DNA of 40,256 bases from contig JANWWS010000017.1 in assembly GCA_025055765.1 (NCBI GenBank), positions 1 through 40,256 on the forward strand, given 5' to 3'. How positions within the stretch are numbered: position 1 is the stretch's first letter; every line of letters begins with the position of its first letter. The DNA is from Leptospiraceae bacterium. GTDB lineage: Bacteria > Spirochaetota > Leptospiria > Turneriellales > Turneriellaceae. A model generated the notes under the pieces. That model made no database searches. It saw nothing but the letters and a program-made list of their open reading frames with translations, and was not told where the DNA came from. A program made the position numbers and the translations under genes. Below, one piece after another: positions 35,205-40,256 of this stretch.

Positions 35205-35373
35205 GAGGTGCAGATTGACGGACCTATAAGCGTCGTGCCACGAGTCTCTAGAGGGTACAGACATCCTAGAAAGCTTCCATGACCAGTAATGGGTAAAAGC
35301 CCTTTGAGGTGTAGGATTTTCCTCACAATAAACGAGAATGGTACGTCAAACTTTTCGCATTGATTAATTTGGT

Positions 35374-36378
35374 TTATCGTCGTCGAGCGGCAGAGCGCAA
35401 GATTCTTACTGCCGCAGCAAAATCTTGTTCTTCAGCCACGTCAAGAGGTGTTTGGTTGAAAGGATTGGTATGGCTGAGGTCAGCTTTAGCTTTTACCAAA
35501 ACGCGTACGGACTCAATTTCTCGTGCCCGGATTGCTGTAAAAATCGGAGTTTCGCCGTAAGCGTTTGTTTGCTCAACGTCAAAGCCTTGTTTAATTAAGT
35601 CTTGTAGTATAGGAATACAGCCGTAGGAGGCGGCACGGTGTAAAAGGATGGCCTCGTTTACCTGTTCTTGCGTTAATGGATTTTGTCTCGTGGCTGCCTT
35701 GTAGCCATCAAAGTCGCAAATTGGTATAAGTTCTTCAACAACGTGCTTCATGAGGCGCTGGTCTTTGGTTAGGTAGGGACCCTCGGGAGCAGAGTATTGC
35801 CCAGCAAAGTCGGTACGGGCTGTAAACCCTGCGGAAAGTTGTGCCAAACCTGGCGCGAATTCTAGGTAAAAACCTAAATTCTGAAATTCACCCCGCCCGC
35901 CGAGCGGATAGGCGGAGAAGGTGATGTAACCAGAAAAACCTGGCTTTAAAACTCTCTCTGGCCAATCATCGGCTTTATATGTGTCCGGTTTGCCTACGCC
36001 GAAGCCGGCAACCAGATATGGCATCGCGCCCAATTGCAGGGTTACTAAATTTAGCACCGTATAGTGTAATCCGAGACGAGTGGCAAACACAAGGTAGGTG
36101 ACGTCGGTATAAATCACAGTACCATCGGTATCTTGTAGTCGGAACGTATTCATGGCATAACCGACTTGAAATCCCTTTGTAAATACTGGTGAAGTGGGAA
36201 GCAGGGCATTGTCATCGTAAGTAAAGACTGCTGCCACAGGGATGACTCTGAAAAAAGTAGCCGTTTTCTCATGGGGACGCTGGAACCCCCAACCATAGGT
36301 CGAGCCCACGCGAAAACTGCGGAATTCTTCTGCATTGAGCACGGCTAGGGTAAGTAACTGTAGTAACAACCGCTTCAC
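35374..36378 (-). CDS. Exported beta-barrel-like protein with C-terminal ankyrin repeats
   Basis: A 334-residue protein from GTG 36378, fixed by AGGAG 6 nt upstream; this start gives the signal peptide KRLLLQLLTLAVLNA. Residues 17-190 are rich in alternating aromatic and glycine segments (VGSTYGWGFQRP, LHYTVLNLVTLQLGAMPYLVAGFGVG, FSGYITFSAYPLGG and LGFYLEFAPGLAQLSAGF), like an outer-membrane beta-barrel. From about residue 240 come two to three ankyrin repeats (LLHRAASYGCIPILQDLIKQG, YGETPIFTAIRAREIESVRVLVKAKADL and NQTPLDVAEEQD). Ankyrin repeats bind proteins. I know no family with this fusion. It overlaps the upstream gene by 4 bp (GTGA), so the two are coupled. Confidence 0.78.
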   Translation of the reverse strand: MKRLLLQLLTLAVLNAEEFRSFRVGSTYGWGFQRPHEKTATFFRVIPVAAVFTYDDNALLPTSPVFTKGFQVGYAMNTFRLQDTDGTVIYTDVTYLVFATRLGLHYTVLNLVTLQLGAMPYLVAGFGVGKPDTYKADDWPERVLKPGFSGYITFSAYPLGGRGEFQNLGFYLEFAPGLAQLSAGFTARTDFAGQYSAPEGPYLTKDQRLMKHVVEELIPICDFDGYKAATRQNPLTQEQVNEAILLHRAASYGCIPILQDLIKQGFDVEQTNAYGETPIFTAIRAREIESVRVLVKAKADLSHTNPFNQTPLDVAEEQDFAAAVRILRSAARRR

Positions 36379-36968
36379 TGTTCGCTCCTGTAAACCCAAT
36401 AGGTGAGTCCGAGAGCAGCGTGTGGCAGTCCTCCGTAGCCACCCTCTAAGAAGACCGAAAGATTCTTATTGAAGGCAAATTGAAATCCCCCCATGTAGGT
36501 CAACGTGAACTGCCAGTCTAGTACGGCATCTGGTGGTACCACCTGGGGATACTTGGTACCAAAGCTGAATCTTTCAAAGTAAAAGTATGGCTTAATGGAA
36601 AGATAGACTGCTGCTCTTGCTCCCTCGTCAGAACCAAATAGCCAATATCCTTGACCAAACGATGCGCCAAGATAGCCGGCATCGCGATATCGTGTATAAT
36701 ATTCATTTTCCAAACTGCGATTTCGCGCAATAGCTGCATCAAAACCAATAAATTGAAAAATCTTATTGCCCGAAAAATAACGCGCACTGATGCTAAGAGG
36801 AACAAGATAGGTGACTTCGTTTGGTGCTGCGACTAAGGAGGAACGTAATGTGCCAAGCGAGAAGAAATATCCATTTTGACTAGCAACGAGGTTGTTAGTA
36901 TATGAAAAAAAGATTATGATGCTTATGGTAAGAGCGTTTCGTGTTACAATTCCTTTTGGGGGCCCCAC
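36375..36968 (-). CDS. Putative outer-membrane beta-barrel protein
   Basis: A 197-residue exported protein. ALTISIIIFFSYTNNLVA is a likely signal peptide. The mature part has alternating strands such as VTYLVPLSISARYFSG, YLGASFGQGYWLFG, AAVYLSIKPYFYFERFSFG, FTLTYMGGFQFAFNKNLSVFLEGGYGG and ends LGLTYWVYRSEQ, with an aromatic near the end, as in small outer-membrane barrels. I do not recognise the family. The start at GTG 36968 has no Shine-Dalgarno, but TTGACA-17-TAGGTT lies upstream and would start transcription at the GTG. It is coupled to the ankyrin gene and probably works with it. Confidence 0.72.
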   Translation of the reverse strand: MGPPKGIVTRNALTISIIIFFSYTNNLVASQNGYFFSLGTLRSSLVAAPNEVTYLVPLSISARYFSGNKIFQFIGFDAAIARNRSLENEYYTRYRDAGYLGASFGQGYWLFGSDEGARAAVYLSIKPYFYFERFSFGTKYPQVVPPDAVLDWQFTLTYMGGFQFAFNKNLSVFLEGGYGGLPHAALGLTYWVYRSEQ

Positions 36969-36973
36969 AAGTT

Positions 36974-37002
36974 AACCTACTAATTAAGCGTATTTTTGTC
37001 AA
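36974..37002 (-). promoter_or_regulatory. Promoter of the outer-membrane gene pair (TTGACA-17-TAGGTT), likely leaderless
   Basis: TTGACA (36997-37002) and TAGGTT (36974-36979) on the minus strand are 17 bp apart, and GTG 36968 follows 5 bp after the -10. With this spacing the mRNA would begin at or within a base or two of the start codon. This is the clearest single case of the leaderless pattern. Confidence 0.5.
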
Positions 37003-38110
37003 CCTTTTTCTTGCCACACCAATCTACCCATGGGGACAAACGTTACCCTTGTTTTAATTTTGTTTTTGACGGGTGGGACTCTTAAAATCTGGTTTTGCAA
37101 GAGAAAAACCAAAAGGCGCCCCAAATGAAAGACTACAAAGAATACATCACCCCTGTGTACTAAAATTTGTGTTAGATTTGCAACCCCCAATTTCGTCTAA
37201 GGCGCGAGATACTTTTCACGCCAAAAGCTTAAAGCTGCGAATCTTGACGTAAGAGCGCTATTGTCCAAAAGCTGATGGCCACGAGGGGTTTTCTACATAA
37301 AAGTCCTGAGCTTATCTAAAAGTGGCTAGTAAAATGGCCCAAGAATTTGGCAACTTTGGCAAAATTGTCATAAGCTAGCTAAGCCTTGCGTAAATCCGGA
37401 ACATTTATACAATAGACCATAGATGTGTTTGCAAGTGCCTTTTGTTAAAAATTAGTCGAAAAATAAATTTAGCGCAAAATAGAGGACATCACAAGCTGTA
37501 CCCAATTAACGAAAAATAATTTGCCAAGGTAATCCTAAGCAGCTAAAAGAGGCACGGTGCCAATCTTTTGATTGGGAAGAGGAGCCAAGATCGGCCTTAA
37601 CTATAACTAATATCAGGGGGACCCAGAGCTAAATGCCAGATTCTAGTGTTACGTCCAAATTATCAGTAAAGGAACTAAGTCGGCACTGCTTTATGGCATG
37701 AGCGGAAGAAATTCATTGCGATAAGGGAATAACTCGGAGGCTATCACAACAACCCACACACGGGGCTCCATGTTTAACACTTAATAAGAAATTTCATGGC
37801 AAAGTCTGCCAAAGCAGGTTGTTTGCGCCTCACCTATCTCTCTGGGATGGTACAAAATCCTAATATAATAAGTATTATAGAGGCACTTTCAAAACCTAGC
37901 TTTGAGGCTTGGGGCTAACCAGAAGTAAGCTAACACCCAGCTAAATGGCTAAATATTAAAATTACTTGATAAAACTTGGCAACCGATAGGGGCAATTGGG
38001 TTGTCGCTTTGCTGGAGCGGAGAGGCAGCTTCACCCCTTGTGGCCTGTTGGGTTTAAAATGATTCCCATAAGTATCCCCAGAAAGAACAAGAGCTCTTTC
38101 AAAATAATGA

Positions 38111-38139
38111 TTGACCACTTAACTATGAATTCGTATCTT
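38111..38139 (+). promoter_or_regulatory. Promoter of the dksA-like operon (TTGACC-17-TATCTT)
   Basis: TTGACC at 38111-38116 and TATCTT at 38134-38139 are 17 bp apart. ATG 38150 is 10 nt after the -10, so the leader would be only a few nucleotides and has no Shine-Dalgarno. Confidence 0.5.
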
Positions 38140-38149
38140 GCATCCGCCC

Positions 38150-38575
38150 ATGGTCAAAACACCTTTCACAGATGAAGAGCTAGAAGAATTCCGCCAACTT
38201 CTGCTTGAAAAAAAAGCAAGGATATTGCGCGAAATCCAAGAGCAAAGGGAAGAGACCTCGCATACTCCAGAAGACACGGGAGACCTCGCTGATCTAGCAA
38301 CGGATCTTCTGGAAAAAGAACTCAATCTTTCCTTAACAGAAACCGAAAGGCAAATCTTGCAAGATATCGATGAGGCACTTGAAAGAATTGCCAACAAGAC
38401 TTACGGCATCTGTGTCGATACAGGCGAAATCATTAGCAAGGCAAGACTAAGAGCCATCCCCGAAGCCAAAAGAACCCTCCAGGCACAAGAAAAATATGAC
38501 AAATTCATGAGGGAACAGCGAAAAAAACAGCAGCAGACTGGTACTTTCCGCGTCCCAGGTAACTCCATTCCATAA
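38150..38575 (+). CDS. DksA/TraR-family protein with a degenerate zinc finger
   Basis: A 141-residue DksA/TraR-family protein. The first part is a long helical hairpin (FTDEELEEFRQLLLEKKARILREIQEQRE and then ETERQILQDIDEALERI) with DTGDLADLATDLLEKE in the tip region. The C-terminal segment TYGICVDTGEIISKARLRAIPEAKRTL corresponds to the zinc finger, but of the four usual cysteines only the first remains; the others are Thr, Ala and Gln-type residues. DksA binds the RNA polymerase secondary channel and acts with ppGpp. Zinc-free paralogues are known (for example Pseudomonas DksA2). ATG 38150 follows a TTGACC-17-TATCTT promoter by only 10 nt. The next gene starts 2 bp downstream. Confidence 0.87.
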   Translation: MVKTPFTDEELEEFRQLLLEKKARILREIQEQREETSHTPEDTGDLADLATDLLEKELNLSLTETERQILQDIDEALERIANKTYGICVDTGEIISKARLRAIPEAKRTLQAQEKYDKFMREQRKKQQQTGTFRVPGNSIP

Positions 38576-38577
38576 AA

Positions 38578-39303
38578 GTGCGCCTAGATCTCCATTTGCA
38601 GCTGAGAGATCTTGCCCAAGCTTTCGCCCATTTTCTTAAAGAAAACCCAAGGGCACTTGTGCCATATCGTTCCCATGAGCCGAAGCCTGAACATGTTTCC
38701 TTGCACTTTAAGGGCGAATTACCAGCCAAGATTGTAGAAGGTGCCTTGCGTCCCCTTCCTTGCACCCTCTGCCGCGAGAGGATTACCTACAAAAAGGGAC
38801 AATTTGATAAAAAAAAACCAGAAATCCCTTTTCTAATTTTATTACACAATTCAGCAAGGTATGATGAGAATACCTTTTTTGAAGATCCTGATGAAAATGC
38901 TCTCTTTATTGATATGATTGAAAAGACAACCCATTTCCATCCACGCCAATTTCTCGTGAGAGAACTTTTGCGCTGCGAGTTTGACCAACTAACCGCCGAC
39001 GGCCTCAAAAGCTGGATCCCTAATTGCAGCCGACATATTTATGACGATATCGATCGCTTTAATATTCGAGGCCTGCTTATCGTAGGCCAGGCGGCAAGCT
39101 TGCTCTTTCCTGATAAAGAAAAGCGATTGGAGATGGTGGGAAAAAAAATAACCCAATATGGAATTCCTACCGTGATAACACCTGGCCCCGGGAGAATCAT
39201 TTACCTAGAGAAGAAAAAAGCACCTAAAGCGACCATTTTAGAGGAAAAACGACGGATTTATCACGCCATCTTGTGCTTTAAAAATGAAGTAATGAAGATA
39301 TAA
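38578..39303 (+). CDS. Divergent uracil-DNA glycosylase-superfamily FeS protein
   Basis: A 241-residue protein starting with GTG 38578, 2 bp after the dksA-like gene, so they are probably coupled. The fold cues resemble family 4 uracil-DNA glycosylases: Cys62-x2-Cys65 in LPCTLCRERI, Cys133 in FLVRELLRCEFD and Cys150 in WIPNCSRHIYDDI (16 residues between, close to the usual 15), which together could hold a 4Fe-4S cluster. RGLLIVGQAASLLF matches the helix after the third strand, and YGIPTVITPGPGRIIY the C-terminal motif. The catalytic motifs differ: the GEGPG-type loop is LLHNSARYDEN, and HP(S/A) is TPGPG. So uracil removal is doubtful. It is unassigned in function and might be a repair or regulatory relative. 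Confidence 0.6.
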   Translation: MRLDLHLQLRDLAQAFAHFLKENPRALVPYRSHEPKPEHVSLHFKGELPAKIVEGALRPLPCTLCRERITYKKGQFDKKKPEIPFLILLHNSARYDENTFFEDPDENALFIDMIEKTTHFHPRQFLVRELLRCEFDQLTADGLKSWIPNCSRHIYDDIDRFNIRGLLIVGQAASLLFPDKEKRLEMVGKKITQYGIPTVITPGPGRIIYLEKKKAPKATILEEKRRIYHAILCFKNEVMKI

Positions 39304-39307
39304 CCTA

Positions 39308-39636
39308 TGGAGACGGCGGGAGTCGAACCCGCGTCCTAACAGCCAAAGGAATGGCTTTCTACATGCTTAGTGTATGTTTCTTTCCCTAACCAGAACCCCA
39401 TACACAGGGCACTCTGGGTGGTAGCGACTTTATTTCACAAGCTGCCGTCGCCTGCAACTTGCAAAGCCTCGTATGTTACCCCATGACACTACGAAGCCTT
39501 ATGCCATGAGGGCACCCGATTATGCGGCGAGTGCGAAGGAAGTATTGTCGGCAGTTATTCTAACACTCTGTTGAGGGCGAGTACCCTGCATGCTTTTCCA
39601 TTCCCCCGCGCTGCCAGTCGAAACCTATTCGTCCCC
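39308..39636 (-). ncRNA. ssrA: Transfer-messenger RNA (tmRNA)
   Basis: The minus strand has a complete one-piece tmRNA. The 5' end GGGGACGAATAGGTTTCGAC pairs through GGGGACG with CGTCTCC at the 3' end, and the T arm GCGGG-TTCGACT-CCCGC ends the tRNA-like part. A73 is present and CCA is not encoded. The tag frame is GCC GAC AAT ACT TCC TTC GCA CTC GCC GCA TAA (39552-39520), encoding ADNTSFALAA, with the ALAA end that ClpXP-type proteases recognise. tmRNA frees stalled ribosomes and marks their products for breakdown. The length is 329 nt. It is convergent with the glycosylase-like gene, 4 bp away. Confidence 0.97.
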
Positions 39637-39645
39637 CTTATTCGT

Positions 39646-39674
39646 ATTATAGCATATGTATTAAGAATCGACAA
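39646..39674 (-). promoter_or_regulatory. ssrA promoter (TTGTCG-17-TATAAT)
   Basis: On the minus strand TTGTCG (39669-39674) and a perfect TATAAT (39646-39651) are 17 bp apart, and the mature tmRNA 5' end (39636) is 10 nt after the -10. This is textbook geometry. Confidence 0.85.
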
Positions 39675-39796
39675 GAATTTTTGTACAACAAAGAATGGTA
39701 GCTCAGGTTATTGGGCAGAATAGGGGACTTCATAAAAACGCTCATTGTTGGAATTACATACCCAAGGTTGTAAATAACCCACGCTATAAGCCATGA

Positions 39797-39861
39797 CCCT
39801 GTTGGGGGAGAGCTCTTGCCCAACGGGGGTCTGTCGCAGGGGATTTGATCCCTCGATTTTT
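39797..39861 (+). terminator. Tandem stem-loops with a T-run, possible terminator or attenuator
   Basis: CCCTGTTGGG (39797-39806) pairs with CCCAACGGGG (39819-39828), 10 bp with one G-U, around a 12-nt loop that contains AGAGCTCT. A second stem, AGGGGAT/ATCCCT (39838-39853), is followed by CGA and TTTTT (39857-39861). On the plus strand this would end a transcript about 220 nt before the ribbon-helix-helix gene. It could be a terminator, an attenuator or the 3' end of a small RNA; nothing shows which. Confidence 0.45.
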
Positions 39862-39884
39862 CGCAAAATTGTCCGAGAAGCAGC

Positions 39885-39898
39885 AATGGATTTCCATA
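39885..39898. repeat. Palindrome copy F with one mismatch
   Basis: AATGGATTTCCATA matches 13 of 14 core positions. It lies in the intergenic region upstream of the ribbon-helix-helix gene, shortly after a T-run. The outer bases do not extend the pairing well. Confidence 0.5.
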
Positions 39899-40077
39899 AG
39901 AACCCTCTGCTCTATGTTTTACTTACCTTAGGGAAATCCACATACGACCCATGCGCGCGGGTGTTCTAGACCAATCGGTCAGGGTTTTTTTTAAAAAAAT
40001 TTCATGTTTTAAGAAAATTTTTGAAAGACTTTGCAAATTTATGGCAAAATTCGGGTTTTATATAGGCAGAGGGATGT

Positions 40078-40256
40078 ATGATTGTGAAGAAAGGAAAAGG
40101 TCACAAAAACTCAAGGGGTCTGTGGGATCTGCGTCTAAATCCTGCTCTTATGGCAAAATTGCGCGAGGCAGCAGCTAAATCTAACACAAGTATGTCAGCC
40201 ATTGTGCGCTTTTGTGCCTTTAAACTAGCTCGTAAAAAAGTCGTTCACCTAGACAA
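40078..40256 (+). CDS. Ribbon-helix-helix DNA-binding protein, 3'-truncated by the window edge
   Basis: The window ends inside this gene after 59 codons. The visible part reads MIVKKGKGHKNSRGLWDLRLNP and then LMAKLREAAAKSNTSMSAIVRFCAFKLARKKVV. A short strand (LWDLRLNP) followed by two helices with SNTSMSAIVRFC at the turn fits the ribbon-helix-helix (Arc/MetJ-like) fold, which binds DNA as a dimer. GAGGGA lies shortly upstream of ATG 40078. The length and any C-terminal domain are unknown. A regulator or an antitoxin is possible; no toxin can be seen in the window. Confidence 0.7.
   Translation, partial: MIVKKGKGHKNSRGLWDLRLNPALMAKLREAAAKSNTSMSAIVRFCAFKLARKKVVHLD

Larger units (their letters stand above)
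34719..35373. other. Gene-poor intergenic region
   Basis: About 650 bp between divergent ctpA and the end of the ankyrin gene. Open frames are short and none shows a family signature. It has a palindrome copy with one mismatch (35191-35204), a CCCC-TCAC-GGGG hairpin (35062-35073) and the likely ctpA promoter element. I see no RNA gene. Confidence 0.6.
36969..38149. other. Longest gene-poor region (about 1.2 kb)
   Basis: Between the divergent outer-membrane pair and the dksA-like gene lie about 1180 bp with only short open frames and no recognisable protein. The stretch looks AT-rich and contains CCAATC-TTTT-GATTGG (37560-37575), a small hairpin without a T-run. I found no tRNA, rRNA, RNase P, SRP or 6S signature, no DnaA-box cluster and no transposon end. 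The dispersed palindrome is absent here. It may be a decayed gene region. Confidence 0.55.
39637..40077. other. Intergenic region between ssrA and the ribbon-helix-helix gene
   Basis: About 440 bp. On the left it holds the ssrA promoter (minus strand); in the middle are two stem-loops and a T-run (39797-39861); then comes a 13/14 palindrome copy (39885-39898) and an AT-rich stretch. A short minus-strand open frame (39647-39886) crosses the stems and looks spurious. No protein gene can be supported before 40078. Confidence 0.6.

Noticed and set aside
35037-35282. Short open frames in the gene-poor region left of the ankyrin gene
   Set aside because: No family, no start signals, and the frames overlap one another.
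39838-39861. A tRNA-like T arm on the minus strand (resembles ATCAAATCCCCTGCGAC)
   Set aside because: No acceptor stem, D arm or anticodon arm can be built around it.
39647-39886. A 79-codon minus-strand open frame upstream of ssrA
   Set aside because: It runs through the ssrA promoter and the stem-loops and has no recognisable protein features.
39951-40178. A 75-codon plus-strand open frame overlapping the ribbon-helix-helix gene
   Set aside because: The overlapping frame starting at 40078 has a clear ribbon-helix-helix pattern and an upstream GAGGGA; the other frame has a random look.
40078-40256. A toxin-antitoxin pair beginning with the ribbon-helix-helix gene
   Set aside because: The fold is compatible with an antitoxin, but the window ends before any partner could be seen.

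Overview
The window reads as chromosomal DNA of a spirochaete, most likely an aerobic, LPS-bearing member of the Leptospirales or a related lineage. The evidence is flbD-motA-motB in spirochaete order, a protein with the layout of the spirochaetal flagellar sheath protein FlaA, SpoVG, a FecR-type exported protein, LpxA and a GmhA-type isomerase (an outer membrane with LPS), and enzymes of an oxidative TCA cycle (malate dehydrogenase, 2-oxoglutarate dehydrogenase E1, pyruvate dehydrogenase E1 beta, Fe superoxide dismutase). The genus is inference. I see no insertion sequence, integrase, prophage or CRISPR array.

Layout. 1-2231: 3' part of a large surface protein made of about 14 propeller blades. 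2232-2913: gene-poor. 2914-7655: ridA, an SNF2-type helicase, two CAU tRNAs (initiator and elongator Met), a HEAT-repeat exported protein and gmhA. 7762-11744: rhodanese, sodB, FlaA-like protein, pabB, pabC-like lyase and a LON-domain protein. 11806-17560: an exported endo/exonuclease-phosphatase lipoprotein, a small exported protein, pdhB coupled to a lipoprotein gene, an anchored hypothetical protein, yqgE and mdh. 17668-20555: a membrane FeS oxidoreductase coupled to lpxA. 20588-23729 (minus): HA-repeat protein, prfC, ribH, nusB. 23819-26120: pyk, pduO-type cobalamin adenosyltransferase, spoVG. 26195-29506: DUF115 protein, flbD, motA, motB, fecR. 29708-34718: sucA/kgd E1, a BASS-family transporter, ctpA. 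34719-35373: gene-poor. 35374-36968: an outer-membrane protein pair, one carrying ankyrin repeats. 36969-38149: the longest gene-poor stretch. 38150-39636: DksA/TraR-like protein, a divergent uracil-DNA-glycosylase-superfamily protein and tmRNA. 39637-40256: a structured intergenic region and the start of a ribbon-helix-helix gene.

Genes that work together: pdhB, sucA and mdh feed or run the TCA cycle; pabB and the lyase make p-aminobenzoate; DUF115, flbD, motA, motB and the FlaA-like protein serve periplasmic flagella; lpxA and gmhA make LPS; prfC, nusB, ssrA, the tRNAs and the DksA-like protein handle gene expression.

Most interesting signals. (1) A dispersed short palindrome with core TATGGAWWTCCATA occurs at least five times exactly and several more times with one mismatch, in genes and between them, and its arms lengthen in a base-paired way. 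(2) A TTGAC hexamer sits at a nearly fixed distance (about 27-30 nt) before the start codon of many genes that lack a Shine-Dalgarno, which suggests leaderless or near-leaderless mRNAs. Neither fits a standard annotation category.
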